64,000 nt of DNA from Astropecten irregularis. Its lineage: Eukaryota > Echinodermata > Asteroidea > Paxillosida > Astropectinidae. This document shows positions 38,701 through 50,824 of the stretch, one piece after another; within the stretch, counting starts at the first letter, position 1; each line of letters begins with the position of its first letter. The notes under the pieces are model-generated. The model ran no database searches. It was not told the origin of the DNA and was given only the letters and a program-made list of their open reading frames with translations. A program made the position numbers and the translations under genes. The stretch is taken from positions 17,566,931 to 17,630,930 of the forward strand of contig OZ020255.1 in the NCBI GenBank assembly GCA_963971285.1, written 5' to 3'.

Positions 38701-41700
38701 AATAAAAGATTACTGATTCGGGAATGAAAGTGTAAAATGTCGAATATGGGAAATTGGAAGAAAACAAAGAATGAACAGTACAATTATACAAATTGGGGTT
38801 TTTATTTATTAAATGGAAAAAATTACTTCCTTTGAATGTTGATTTTGGGTTTTTTAGGGTAGGGGAGGCTTTTACATGTATATTACATACTGTATGTGTG
38901 TAGTTGGAAGAAGGAGCAATATATGTATATGATGTACATGTTTATTTACCAAGTGCATGTACTTGGTAAAATTAATTTAACTTATTAAGATCAAAAGTAC
39001 TGTACATCATCTAGATTAGTGAAGCATTAATACACCATGTACAAGCCTTGTATTTAACGGATGCCATGGAGGCCATGGCCTTCGTTGCCCTGGTTCTTGG
39101 CTTTGGTGCCCCTTCACATATTTCCATACAGTGTAGACATTATTTTGGACATTGATTTTCCACTGGAAGTACCCCTTGGAACGGAAAAGTGGCCTTGCCC
39201 CTTTCAGAACCAAATTCCAGGCCTGCATGTAGGAACATACTGTGTTGTACCATGGAGGAAGGAAGAGACCTCCATGGTTGTACGACATACAAACATGTAA
39301 GCTGTATGTACTGTAAATATGTATGCCTAAATGTACATTGTAAATGCACTGCACAAACTTGTACACGTTTGTGCAGCACAATATCTGTCTCGAGGGTTTA
39401 CATGTACATGTACTGCTCAGTGCAAGCATTGGGGTTATCACTTTCTAACTTAATAACATCTAAACCACCACCATCGCTGCTAACTGCAAATCTAAACACG
39501 AACCGCCATGCATGAAAAATTCAATTAAATATTAATTTGACAGAATTTCCAAGCTATAATTGAATTGTGGCAGGGAAGCAAGCGCAGCATTCCCAGCGTG
39601 TGACATGCCTGACTTGTTCGGCTCAATGGACAAGGACCGCAGAGCGGAAGTTTCCATGGGGGGACTCGATGGATGACCCCTTGGGGCTGCGGCTGACCTG
39701 ACTGGTGTACATGTACATGTATGTAATGCCCTAGGGGTATGACAAAGGCCTAGTCGGGATTAATCAAACAATTAGCAACACCTGTAGACTCGGCTGGGGA
39801 TAGCATTATGATCCCATACTGTGTTATTTCTCGGAATTATAAAATAATAGGTGTTTCATTACACAAGACATACAGGTGTGACTACAATACTGTGCCAATA
39901 TGACAATATACTGTGAGCAACTTCCACAGTCATACGGAGTACGTACTGTAGGCCTGTATGTCCTGGGGTCGATTTCACCAAACTCATCATAACTTACTTA
40001 CTATCAATCGTGGGATCGACCCCCGTTTACTAAACGTGCACTTATGTACTTGTACATGTAGGCCTATGCTTCGAAATGGGTTTTTTGTAGCCTGCCTATA
40101 AAAATAAGGAGCAAGAGGAAGGTAGAGAGGAAAATTGAGCGATGACATCAAGATTTGGAGCGCGTCAACATCTTAGATGCACATTGCAAAAAGGGAACTG
40201 CTGAAAACAGACAGAATGGAGAACTACATTGGCCCTAATGGTAGCTAACCACTTGTGCTAACGAAGACAGCACAAATGCAGACATGATGATGATGAATGC
40301 ATATAATAATGTGTATGGCACAGTATGGCACATACAATTACATTGTACATGTAAATAAAAAATCAAATTCCTTTAAAGCACCATAAATTAAGACCTGGTG
40401 AACAATTACAATGAAAAATGAATTTGTTGTTTTAAAAAATTCCAACATTTAAATGCAAGGGGTAGCCTATTTTTAAAATATATACTTGTAGGGCCTATCT
40501 ATAGGCTAATATATACATGTAGGGGCCTACAGGTATATTTGTAGGCCCACACAATTTTGCACAGTTTTAACCCAGTACATGTACACCTACAGGATCTACC
40601 TCCATGGTGTAATGAACATGTACATGTACGTGCCAGTTGTTTAAATTAAAGTGATGCAATTGATTTGACGTGCAGTCCCCAAGGTCTTCTACTTGGTAAA
40701 TATTGATTTATTGAGTCTTGACCAATGTCATGAAGGCCAAATGAATGTCTATCTGTCAGTATGTGACCATGTACTGTACATGTACTGTCATGACTGCGCA
40801 TAGCTGAATGAAAAGAAATGAACAAACAATAGGCCAGTACTGTACCTTAATTTAAGGTCACTCCCAACAAACAACTCTTTCCCATACAAATTAATGTACA
40901 AGTTTATTCTCTAACCCAACTGCATACCACAGTTTACCACACATGGTTTTCCCTAGGCCCATGGTACAATGTACATGTACCATTTTTAAATTAAAAAAAA
41001 TAGGATTTATTTGATTTAAATCAGATTTTTTTATTTAAATATATTTTTTATTTAAATAACCACAATACACTCAATGAGTCAAAGCCACTACATACATGTA
41101 CGTACTTGTAAATAGTTTCAATTTTAATCTGAATTCCGAATTTTTTGGTTTAAATTTTAACTCAGAATTTCAGATTTTTTTGTACGCCTGCTCTGTAGCG
41201 TTTTCCTTGGTACATTTTCAGATTTGTTTGTGTGGTCACTTGCATCTCTGTAACACATGAACACGATTTAAATGGCCGCTTCCACTGAAAATCCCATAAT
41301 ATGGCGTGTCCCAATTCTCTGGCTGCGACCGCAAATAACACACCTGAAAATGTCTGCAGTTATTGGCTAGTAGCTGCCATAGGTACGTGCGTAATTTGCA
41401 GCCGCAGCCAGAGAATTGGGACAAGGCCTATCTCTGATGAGAACATTTGAAAGCGAGGCATTGTAAGACCAGGGAAGGAGTTCACGACCTCTGCGATGAT
41501 TTTTCTTTAACTTCAAGGCTTGCATTCTTCACACAGCCAAGGAGAATGGAAGGAGACCTTATGAGTGACTACATTGTCAAGACACTCGGGACTCTCGCTA
41601 CAGAGTAGGCTCTGTGGATTATCTCAAGGTTGAGAGGGAATACTTGACCACATGGGGCAAGAACCAAATAATCAATCCTCTCAAGAGCCAGAGAGAGCAG

Positions 41701-44700
41701 ACCTCTCAGTCACTCCAAAGCTGACTGCTTCTTCAGATCTGAAATATACTTGAAATAAAAGACACTGCATACCTGCAGACTGCAGTACAAGACCTACATT
41801 TTACTGGTACCTCTGTGTATGTGTACAGGCCTACATGTATGTGTACACAACTGGGGTCAACTGCATACAAAATGTGTCTATCCATAGAGTAAGGTCTATG
41901 GTCTATCTGTCTATATGTCTAATACACACCTTGTACCAAGTAGAGGGATAAGATTGACCAATGATTTTTGTCTGAAAACAGCTGACAGGGAGCATAAAAA
42001 GTCTGAAATCTGAAAATCTCCTATACTTTTGTACACAGCCTGTGAGGAAAGAAAATTGAAATCCAAAAGAAAAAAGTCTTAAACCAGATTTTAATCTGAG
42101 AAATCGCAACCCTGCAAGTACTGTATTTTAACACAATTTGTTAGTAGCAATGCAGAACTTTGAAAATAATCAACAACTAAATGCTGTTGTTGCTGCTGTT
42201 GTTGTTGTCATATATTGATGTTGTCATTGTGATTGTTGTTACTGTTGTTGTTGTAATTTGTTGTTGTTGATGCTGTTGTTGTTGTTGTTTGACACTGCAG
42301 TTGTTGTTTATGTTGTCATTGTCATTGCCGTTGTCATAACAGTTGTTGCTGTTACTATCGTTGTTTATGTTATTGTCATTTGTTGTTGATGATGCTGTGG
42401 TTGTTATTGTTGAAGTTGTTGCTGCTGCTGCTGTTTTATCCCTATACTAGATGTATGTATCATGTATCATGTTCACTGTATGTAATTAAGATTCTACAAA
42501 TGTATACAAACAAGTAGGCCTACTGAACACTTTTCACCAGACCACACAGGTAGGCCTAGATGCATTTGTAATGAACAAAAAGTTGAAGATCAGTACAACT
42601 TGTACACTACGTACAGTATGTATTTATCAGAGTAAATTCAATTCACATAATTGACACAGAGGACACTTGACAAAGAATTGGGTTTCTAAAGGGAAACGTA
42701 AATTATATTTGAGCAAAAAGTGTGATTTTATAAAAATATTATATGAAGTGCGCACATGACTGATTTTGGGACATTTCTGGAATTTTGTTTTGTCACGCAA
42801 GGCTGGCTATGGCTTGTCATAAAGTTGACATTTTTAACAGACTCCTCTGAGTTTTATTTGTGTTTCCATGAAGTTCCTAGTTTGTGTGGGCACTCAGACC
42901 AGCTCCGTGAATAAAACCATTGTTATACACCCACGGGATTGTAAGGGCTTCCAAAACGGAGTATTTAAGGACTTTTTCCCTTCTAACGCTTGAGGCCTCC
43001 ATAAAGTCAAATCGCAAACATGATTGTAGATTGTACAGTATATACACATAATTTTCCCACTGGTGAGCGAAATAAAATTTAAGTTGAAATATTTATTTCA
43101 GTATTTTTTGTGAACATTTGGCATGCTTTCTTGAAATTGATAGAGCAATGAACAAGAGATTATTGAGGCTACATCCAACTTTTGTTGGACGTACTGTACA
43201 TCCTCAATGATTTTGAAGGACTGATAATGTCACATTAACATGGCCCAAATTGCCCTTTAAAATTTGGTAAATAATTATTTTAATTTTATGCAATTTGTAG
43301 CCAAAAAACCCATAGAATTTAACCTTAGACAGTTAGAAGTACTAACCAAATGATTTCAGCTTACCCGCTTCCAAAACTCTTGCCAGACAGAAAAACAACA
43401 TTTTAAGCCCTGAATTCATTATTGAGTAAATTTTGTACAGTTCTACAGAATGAAGCTCAAAGTCACTCTCTGTGTGTTTATTCTGTGCGTTATTTGTTTC
43501 ATTTCTAATCAAAGAAAATGTCAAATTTTCAATTTTGACAAGAACAAAGCTGTCATTCCTTTTAAAACTGTCAGACTTGCTCAGCAACCTAGCAACATAC
43601 GATGCAGGCCTAATGTCATGTACGAACCACAATTTACAACCACTTACTACACATGTACATAATACCTTCAAACAAAATCCACTTAAAGGTAGTATCATAC
43701 TTTGGTAAGAGACCAAAACAGAAGTGTTCACAGATTTACGTATAACTTTCAAGGTATGAAGATGATGCTGGTATAAACCTACCGTTAAAATATTTCCGCC
43801 TGAAATGGTGTATTTATCCAGAAATTAATAAAACAACGACCGAAAATCTTTTTGATCTTTTAAAAGATCAAAAATAAAATAGAAAAGACTTCAGAAATAC
43901 TGTGGCAATTTTCACTGTTTTCTCAAAAAGTTGGCACCGTATGGGACTGAAATTTTCACAGATTACTTTTACTGTATCTTCCTTGATACATGTATTTTTG
44001 CCCATGAATCTGTATTTCTTTGACAAAAACCAAAGTATGATATTACCTTTAACTAACAAACAAACTATGTCAAGTGAGCAAGAGCCCTGCATTTTATAGC
44101 ATTTTCAGTAAACTACATGTACAATAGTACAACATTATTAAGTACATTATGTACATTATGTACGTGTACACAGTATGTCAATGTGTGTATTTCACATTAT
44201 CCATGTACAGGTGTAGTACTGTGCACAGAAATTCTACTATAGATACAATGCACACAATTATTGATATTATAAGTAGCTGTCAGTGAATTGTCACCCGTCT
44301 TTCGTATATTTTACAATTTTTTGTTTGAAATACTGAAGTATCGAACCAAGCGAGTTATTTGATCATGGAGCATGTGTTGTAACTTAACTCCCCCGAGGGA
44401 AGGATGCAATTCCCAAAAGGAAATCTGACTGACTCGCTAAAAAAGACCTGGGACTTCTCCAATCTCAATTTCCCTTTTTTTCTTCCTTCACAGGTCAGCG
44501 CAGGTGTACAGTCCATGTACTTAGCGTAGGGAAACAGGAGGCAGTGCTCAGGCTTCGCGGAAATGAGTTCATTATGCAGAGCCATGGCTGTGTTTTCATG
44601 ACAAATTTAAATGGAAACATGTGCCTGGGAGCATACATGTACTGTAGCACCAACTGGCCACAATTTGTCGCGTCCATGTTACTGTATGTATATCTGTATT

Positions 44701-45498
44701 AAACTTATCTTTGTTATCTTTTTATTTACTTGCATCATAAGAGCATTGCGCCAACTAATCTTTAAATCAAATTGAAAGCAATCTTTATGTCCAATATAGG
44801 AAATTAAACATGTTAAGTATGGATAAAACATGCAGATGTGCCCATATACATGTACACTGTACATGTACAAGTTTACAAGCCTTGAATTTAAGAGGCCAAG
44901 GCCTTCGTTGCCCTGGTTCTTGGCCTTGGTGCCCCCTTCATATGTTTCCATAGACATTATGATTTTCCAATGGAAGTGCCCCTTGCAATGGAAAAGTGGC
45001 ATTGCCCCTTTCAGAACCAAATTCAAGGCCTGATAAAATAAATTATACGTTGTACCTACATGTGTACATGTAGTACTAGTAGGCCTTATATGTTTAAAGT
45101 ACCGGTACAGGTACACTATGTTGTTTGTGTGCATTACATTATTATTTATTGATTTCCTTTTTGTGGTGAATTGCTCCACAGATAGTCATTCTCATGAATT
45201 TAACTGACAGGTTTGTGAATAAACTGTGACAACATACAGTTAATTGTGTGGATCAGTTACCTGTTATATGGAGTATAAATATGAAGATTTTTCACTTACC
45301 ATCAAGAACACACCATTCCCCATCGATCTCAGTGTGCTGGATGTACGAGTCCTCGATCGTGGGATCATAGTCGGCCACAAACATCTTCTGGAAGAACTGG
45401 ATGGTAATGGCACTCTTGCCCACGCCTCCATCGCCCACGACGACCAGCTTGTAGGTGGTGAGGTTGTCCCTTGACATATCTTGCAGCGCGTTGGACAT
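32719..45498 (-). CDS. MRAS: M-Ras (R-Ras3)-like small GTPase, complete, 5 coding exons
   Basis: Membrane-anchored Ras-family GTPase. M-Ras cycles between GDP and GTP and, with SHOC2 and PP1, activates RAF in the MAPK pathway. Coding exons on the minus strand: 45300-45498, 37528-37681, 33767-33866, 33001-33083 and 32719-32803, joining in frame to 621 nt (206 residues; human MRAS 208). Motifs: P loop GDGGVGKS (22-29), switch [10 protein letters not shown] (44-52), DTAGQEE (69-75), NKVD (128-131), ETSAK (157-161), a basic hypervariable tail (RRSRRGK) and CAAX box CAIL (203-206). A terminal leucine predicts geranylgeranylation. The N-terminal extension before [24 protein letters not shown] and [10 protein letters not shown] match M-Ras better than K/H/N-Ras or R-Ras. 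The ATG at 45498 is followed by a second in-frame ATG at codon 8. Introns 1 (about 7.6 kb) and 2 (about 3.7 kb) are large and repeat-rich. Confidence 0.95.
33345..33590 (-). repeat. tRNA-derived SINE copy in M-Ras intron 2
   Basis: Contains 'tgactggagcaggattcgaa' (B box reversed), a diverged A-box region, and 'agtccattatctttg' near 33555, all shared with the copy at 63687. A stretch at about 33460-33545 is not shared and may be an insertion. Boundaries are approximate. Confidence 0.55.
35455..35843. mobile_element. Inverted-repeat element containing a second nested MITE
   Basis: The outer ends 'ggccttttccaaaacggagg' and 'cctccgttgaaaaaaggc' are inverted. They are followed inward by GGCTC/GAGCC-rich arms. 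An inner 140-bp element (35645-35784) has its own ends CAGGGGTCGAAATT and CATTTTGACCCCTG. Target duplications were not clear. Confidence 0.6.
36604..36728 (+). repeat. Hammerhead-like repeat, family H copy 2
   Basis: CTGAGGA (36614-36620) is followed by a tgaacag/ctgtccg hairpin and GAACGTC (36641-36647). The rest matches copies 1 and 3 in reverse orientation. Confidence 0.65.
36868..37438. repeat. Family C element, copy 3, interrupted by family A
   Basis: It begins 'ggccaatttcatagagctgc' and ends 'agttttataaaattggctcc'. Family A (37075-37392) splits it at the same TTAA position as in copy 2. Confidence 0.75.
37075..37392. mobile_element. TTAA-flanked MITE, family A copy 4
   Basis: TTAA lies on both sides (37071-37074 and 37393-37396). 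The terminal repeats have lost several bases. The interior 'attcatgggcaaaaatatca' is conserved. The orientation is opposite to copy 3. Confidence 0.75.
37840..38163. mobile_element. Two adjoining pogo-like MITE copies, family E
   Basis: 37840-38024 matches the copy at 5772 and ends 'gttatagtggcgttccactg' followed by TA. Bases 38030-38163 repeat the same internal blocks and again end 'cgctatagcggtgttccactg'. They may be two adjacent insertions or one rearranged element. Confidence 0.55.
39046..39216. repeat. Family I repeat, copy 1
   Basis: It shares 'ccttcgttgccctggttctt' and 'cccctttcagaaccaaattc' with 44874-45030. The ends (caagccttgtattta and caaattccaggcctg) are roughly inverted, suggesting a small MITE. 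Confidence 0.6.
39963..40024. repeat. Family B fragment, copy 6
   Basis: About half an element: 'ctggggtcgatttcaccaaa' through 'atcgtgggatcgaccccc'. The middle has been lost. Confidence 0.5.
41943..42115. repeat. Family J repeat, copy 1
   Basis: It shares 'gattgaccaatga', 'aacagctgacagggagcata' and 'gtctgaaatctgaaaatctc' with 48343-48516. It ends in 'ttaatctgagaaatcgcaac'. The nature is unknown. Weakly related stretches occur near 41150, 51610 and 52440. Confidence 0.55.
42182..42434. repeat. Imperfect GTT/GCT trinucleotide tract
   Basis: About 250 bases of interrupted (TTG)n with GCT and ATT variants, in M-Ras intron 1. It does not encode a recognised exon. Confidence 0.85.
43687..44048. 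mobile_element. TTAA-flanked MITE, family A copy 5
   Basis: AGGTAGTATCATACTTTGGT at the left and a near-perfect inverse at the right. TTAA lies at 43683-43686 and 44049-44052. Confidence 0.85.
44874..45030. repeat. Family I repeat, copy 2
   Basis: It begins 'caagccttgaatttaagagg' and ends 'ccaaattcaaggcctg', with inverted ends. It is a closer match to an ancestral form than the copy at 39046. Confidence 0.6.
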
Positions 45499-47160
45499 CT
45501 TCTCCAGGTTGGTAGTTTCGGTCCGGTTCCAGTGACTGCGGTCAGCTCAAGTCAATTTCTGGTGGGGGTTCTTTTTTTTGGCTAGGCTCGTCTTTCTACT
45601 TGCTAGGTTTTTACAGCAGGTTTTAATTTTCTTCTCCTTTTTTTTTCTCTCCACGCTTTTCAGTTCTGCATTGGCGCCTTTGGCGGCTTACTTAATTGCA
45701 CTTCCTGCTTCGGTTGGGGTTGATGCCTCTAGATCCTACTCCAAGACATCCATCAATGTCTCGATAACGAGATGTAGCGACGTTTCACTGAGACGCTTCC
45801 GGACTAAATGGACAGTGACAAGCTGAAGAGGGAAAGTTAAGCAAGACTCCAACTAAAAAAAATAAATTCTTTTTACGAAATTGCCCGGGAAATGTACACT
45901 TCAAAGAATCAGCAATGAATACACGCGGCTGAGGTAATTCTAGAGCCGGCCGATTTGAATGAAGAGGACTCGTGTACACGGACAGCTTACAATATCAAAC
46001 TGCCGGTATCGCATAGCGGCAACCCGAGTCAAAAGCAAACAGCTCTGCAAGTGAAGTAGTACGACGAAGGAGGAGAATCTTTCCGAGAACGTCGAGGATT
46101 CACCAAAGCCTGCTCGTGTGTCCTAGTCAAAAGCAGCTTGTCTAAGATGCAATGAAAGCGCTCCGAGTTGACATTTAACAAAAAGTAATGCGACACCTGC
46201 TCTGCATTCGTAATTTTCAGAACCTACAGGTGCACACGCCGTTCAGAGAAACACAGCACTCCGATTGCGAAGATTCAGATTGTGGGTTTCTGTAACAAAA
46301 CTCATTTACATTGCAGATGGAGAAGAGAGATGGGGGAGGAGTACAATCTGATAGTCTTGCTCATCCAAGTTCAAGTTTGCCTGCTAGCAAATACCCACAC
46401 ACACGCTGCTGGTGGATATCTAGGACACGTATGTTGACTTTGCACTTCCCGTTTTTAATACACACTGCGATTCCCTCGCCGGCTCGGCGGATTAACTTTG
46501 CCCCGGCACTGATAAATGCAACGGAGCGCGGTAGACTAATCCCGCTGGACTCCGATATGAAATTGTGTCCTTATCCCCGCCGTACACGTGGCTCCCTTCA
46601 CGGTGCTTGCCTTCTCTGCCTGAGAGAAATCTACTGCATCAATGCCAGAACGTGCCCCTGTGATGGAATGTACACGTACAACCTCCCGACTGGTTCACTT
46701 GTAGTAGTACAGTCAGTAGCACTAGAATCCAGATACCCGGTGTTGTACACAGGAAGTGGGAACTGTTTACAAAAGGCAGGGGCGGGCTGGGCTTTACAAG
46801 TGGGTATTCTGCAGGAGGAAAAGAAAAGAAAAGAAAAGAGAGGAAACCGAAATTACATTATATTCACATGAATACACATATTCAAACAACAATCTTTTCA
46901 GTAGTTTGAAGAGAGTATTTGGTATGACATTGTATGTACATGTGCATGTACATTTACATGTACATGTATGTAGTACTAATCATTGTCATGTTCCAAAAGG
47001 TTTTTATGGAATATTCCCCCTCCACTCCCATACACCAACAAAATGCAGCAACAACTGCTGTACATATATGGTTTTTGCCCAATATAGAATCGTAATCATA
47101 ATTCAAACATGCACAATGTACATGATACGTAGCGTTAACCAATTGTTTCTTTAATTATAC

Positions 47161-47524
47161 AAGGTGTATCATATTTTGGCAGCATACCCAAACAGAAATC
47201 TTCACAGATTTACCTATAACTACAGGATGTAAAGATGGTGATGGTAGAAAATTAATATTTCTGCCTGAATTGCTATATTTATCCAGAAAAGACTAAAACC
47301 AGTGACCAAAGTTATTTTTGATCTTTAAAAGATCAAAAAGAAAAAAGAAAAGACTTATTAAGAAATACTGTGGCCGTTTTTCACGATTTTCTCCAAAAGT
47401 GGGCAACATATGGGACTGACATTTTCACAGATGACTGTGACTGTACCTTCCTTGATATTTTTGCCCATGAATCTGTACTTCTTTGACAAAAACCAAAGTA
47501 CATGTATGATACTTATTACTACCT
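47161..47524. mobile_element. Family A MITE, copy 6
   Basis: TTAA is kept at the right (47525-47528) but lost at the left. The interior is typical. It is more degenerate than copies 5 and 8. Confidence 0.7.
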
Positions 47525-47992
47525 TTAAGCAACACATGTGAAAGGAAGATTAGGTTAGCAAGTTTATTCTTTTCATGCTAATCAATTTTTTTAAGCCTAG
47601 CTTTAAAACAGGCCGCCAACCTGAGGTCAACCTCCAAGACACAACCTGCCCACACTCCACTCCCCGATCTCCAACAGGGTCCCCCGATCCACAAACTTGC
47701 AATTTCCAATATCCATTAGAACTAAAAGCTTAATCCTACAAAAGCCAGAAATGAGGTCATCTCCATTAAGTCTGATCACGTTCCTGGCGGAATTTTATCA
47801 GCAGGGGATCTTGGTTGCAGGTAATAATAGACTGAGGCATAATACACATGTATGTATTGGCAGATTAGAGTAGTGTGCATTTACAGTATAATGCACCTAG
47901 ACAGTGAGGAGGTGTACAGGTTAGGCTACATTTGTGGCAGTGCCAAGATTTCATCAACAATACAGTGTATACAATTTACTTGCAAAGTTTTG

Positions 47993-48225
47993 TGGCCAAA
48001 TTCACGGCCCTGCTTAACCCTGCTTGACTAACCATGAAATTTCTGTCTTTATAAAAACAGGATTAACATTAAAACCAAATGTCCATGTACTTGTGATTGT
48101 TCTTTGGCTGTTGTTTGCTGACCATGAATATCAAATGAAATGTTTAAGTTTGTTTTATTGCGCAAGACATTTTGTGCTATTAAGCAATTTGTTTGTGCTT
48201 AACAGCTCCATGAAATTGGCCCCTG
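47993..48225. repeat. Family C element, copy 4 (uninterrupted)
   Basis: It runs from 'ggccaaattcacggccctgc' to 'ctccatgaaattggcccctg'. The segment 'gtgctattaagcaattt' keeps the TTAA at which copies 2 and 3 carry family A, so this is an empty-site paralogue. Confidence 0.7.
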
Positions 48226-48342
48226 TTCTTTACTGACAAGTAAATAAAAATGAAACTTATTCCAGATTCAAAAATGACACTTTGATGAATACAGCGATGT
48301 TAACCCTAAACCATCTGTACCAACCACACAAGACAGGAATGA

Positions 48343-48516
48343 GATTGACCAATGAAAAAAATGTCTGAAAACAGCTGACAGGGAGCATAAAAAGTCTGAA
48401 ATCTGAAAATCTCCTATACTTCTGTACACAGTACATGTATGTGAGGAAAAACAAATCTGAAATCCAAAACAAAAAAGTCTGAAATCAGATTTTAATCTGA
48501 GAAATCTCATCCCTGA
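48343..48516. repeat. Family J repeat, copy 2
   Basis: It closely matches 41943-42115 over most of its length, with a 'tacatgta' expansion in the middle. Confidence 0.55.
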
Positions 48517-48835
48517 CAAGATAAGAGCTGCTAACCACACACTACTACAGTCTTCACAGGGGAACTTGACCATAAACCACACATTACCACAAAATCCACA
48601 CTATGGTGTATTGTGGTGTTCAGGATATTACACTAAGGAAAATCGCAGTAAAGTCTGTGTGTGGTAAACTGTGGTACAGTATGCAGCAGGGTTAGGGTTA
48701 CTATAAAAAAATGTAGAAAAAGATGTTACATGAATTAGAAGTTCATTGATATTTAAATTAATCATTTGAACAAGGACAACTGCTGACAATTTCTGTGAAA
48801 TGGAATTTGACCCAAATGTAGAGCATACACGTGTA

Positions 48836-49135
48836 CAGGCGCGGTTCTACGGGGGGGCTAGGGGGGGCTGTAGCCCCCCCAAAATTTTGTCTAGCCCCCC
48901 AAAAAAAATGCAAGTGAAAAAAAAAATCTTCAAAATACTGGATTTTTTCAGTTATTAAGCGCCAATTACATAAAAAAACGCGTTGTGTGGCCTATAATGT
49001 GCATGTTTGTCGACCCCTAATAAGACATAGCAGAAGCGAGTGTTAGAAGAACCCAAAATATTGGGTCTTCTAGCCCCCCCAAAAAATAATGGCCCTTCTA
49101 GCCCCCCCAAAATGTTGGCTCTAGAACCGCGCCTG
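48836..49135. mobile_element. hAT-type MITE with poly-C/G interior, family F copy 2
   Basis: 300 bp with the same CAGGCGCGGTTCTA ends as the copy at 8951. A perfect 8-bp target duplication, cacgtgta, lies at 48828-48835 and 49136-49143. The interior matches copy 1 including 'gcgttgtgtgg' and 'aagcgagtgttagaagaacc'. It has fewer C runs than copy 1. Confidence 0.9.
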
Positions 49136-49590
49136 CACGTGTAGGCGTCTCGTGCATGCAAGACACTATGTAAAGTCTGTGAGTGGCTATAGTCCAGGAA
49201 TTAGAGTACTACTTGATAGTTCCACTGGTTAAACATGTGGGGGCGGGTTGTTTTCTGATGAGGCGGTCCGTCACCGTCGAGTGAGCCAGTCCTACTTGGC
49301 TATCCGGATCCCTATAGATCTATTGGCACACTTGCATTAATGGAACACGGTATTTATATCAGCAATCTTATGTAAAATTCATCAAATGCAAAAAAACAAA
49401 AAAGAAGAAAATTGTGAAAGCGAAAATCTAATAAGAAAAAAATCTTGTCTCTCTGCAATACTAGAACAAACTATAGAAAAATTGTAATAATCAGGTTTTA
49501 TCAACAAGTGTGATTTTTTCTGACAGCCGACTGTTTTTACATTGAAAAATAAGACAGGAATTTCATCTTGAAGAAACCTTATTAACAAAC

Positions 49591-49847
49591 CAGGGCTCGA
49601 ATTTCGTGAAAAAAAATACTGGACAGCAGGTCTAGTAACTGAAGAATGTTACTACAGCTAAACTTTTTCGCTAGACCTGTGGCAGTCATGAACATGAAAA
49701 CCGTAATATCATCAACTTAGGCACCATTTTAATTGTGCAAGGAAAACAAAATCACTAGACAGCCAGACTAGTGCAGTACACACTTTACTAGACCAACACT
49801 GAAATCACAAGACACTGTCCATGGTCTAGTGGATATCTTGAGCCCTG
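49591..49847. mobile_element. MITE with CAGGGCTCGAA ends
   Basis: Ends CAGGGCTCGAATTTC and ATCTTGAGCCCTG are inverted. Interior arms 'ggtctagtaac' and 'ggtctagtgg' also pair. The ends resemble hAT MITEs, but no exact 8-bp duplication was seen. Confidence 0.55.
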
Positions 49848-50703
49848 CAAACCTTTTTAAAACTGCCCCAAAACCTTTCAGAAAAAAACAAGTTCTCAGA
49901 TATTTGATACAACAAAAGTCTTACAAATTATGTATGATACATGGACATACATGAATATCAGTGCACAGGTCTTACATTACCGTACTTGAAACAGCTTCTT
50001 GAAATTTCAAATCAGTATTTTTTTCGTCAGTTTCTTTCCAATCAGAGATTAAACTGAAACTGTACACGCCAGCATTATAAACTGTACGTGTACATATTAC
50101 ATGTAGCCCAGAGATATACAAGTCTGTTCCCATTAGACTTGGTAAGAGTTGCCTTTCAATTTCTCCACTCTCGCCGTCGGCCTAAGAAGTAAGAACCCTC
50201 GGCGCTGGCTAATGGCAGACTGCAGGTATTATCTCAATCCTGCTGGGAACTGTGCCATGGAGTCCACTTTATGAATTAAAAGGAAATTCACCGTGCACTA
50301 ACTTCAAAACAAGTCTATTTCTGTCTGCACAGTTTCCATTGGCAACAGTTTTTCCATGTAGGAGAAAAAAAACAAATTTATGTAGCCAACATGTAGCAGT
50401 TGCATATATTTTAGGGAATTAAATTGTTACGAAGCACTGTTTGAATCTGAAACTAGAAATAAATTCAGGTTTCTTAGGTTTGCAAAATGGACATTTTATT
50501 TTTGTTCACTCTGAAATTCATAAAATGTTTATAGGGCCTACGTGTAATTGCTTATAAATACAGAAGATCCCAACCAAAATACCATTTCAGTTAACATCTG
50601 TTTCGCTTGCAAATATAAAGCACTTGTCCTGGGTCATTCTACCAAGTTGGGGCGAATTAAGTTGCTTAAACTTAAAGTACATGTTAAATGAAGAATCATG
50701 ATC

Positions 50704-50824
50704 AGGGGTCAATTTCACCAAATTCATCATATCTTACTATCAATCTTAGGACTTACAATGTTTGATGCATTGCAGCCCTAAATTGAGCTACGATCAATCG
50801 TAGGGCTTTGTGAAATTAACTCCT
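50704..50824. repeat. Family B short inverted-repeat element, copy 7
   Basis: It runs from 'aggggtcaatttcaccaaat' to 'gctttgtgaaattaactcct'. It is shorter than the other full copies, having lost part of the centre. Confidence 0.6.

Larger units (their letters stand above)
37682..45299. other. M-Ras intron 1 (about 7.6 kb)
   Basis: No exon was recognised. Contents: family E (37840-38163), a degenerate family G copy (38232-38272), (TAAT)n near 38515, family I (39046-39216 and 44874-45030), a partial family B (39963-40024), family J (41943-42115), a GTT-rich tract (42182-42434), family A (43687-44048) and many TACATGTA runs. Confidence 0.7.

Noticed and set aside
44679-45179. 166-codon open frame in M-Ras intron 1 (and 141 codons at 39016-39441)
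   Set aside because: Both overlap family I repeats and contain no protein motif.
46311-46871. 186-codon open frame on the plus strand upstream of M-Ras
   Set aside because: No recognisable domain, no splice or neighbour support. An open frame of this length is about what chance allows once in 64 kb of six-frame sequence, especially in the less AT-rich promoter area.
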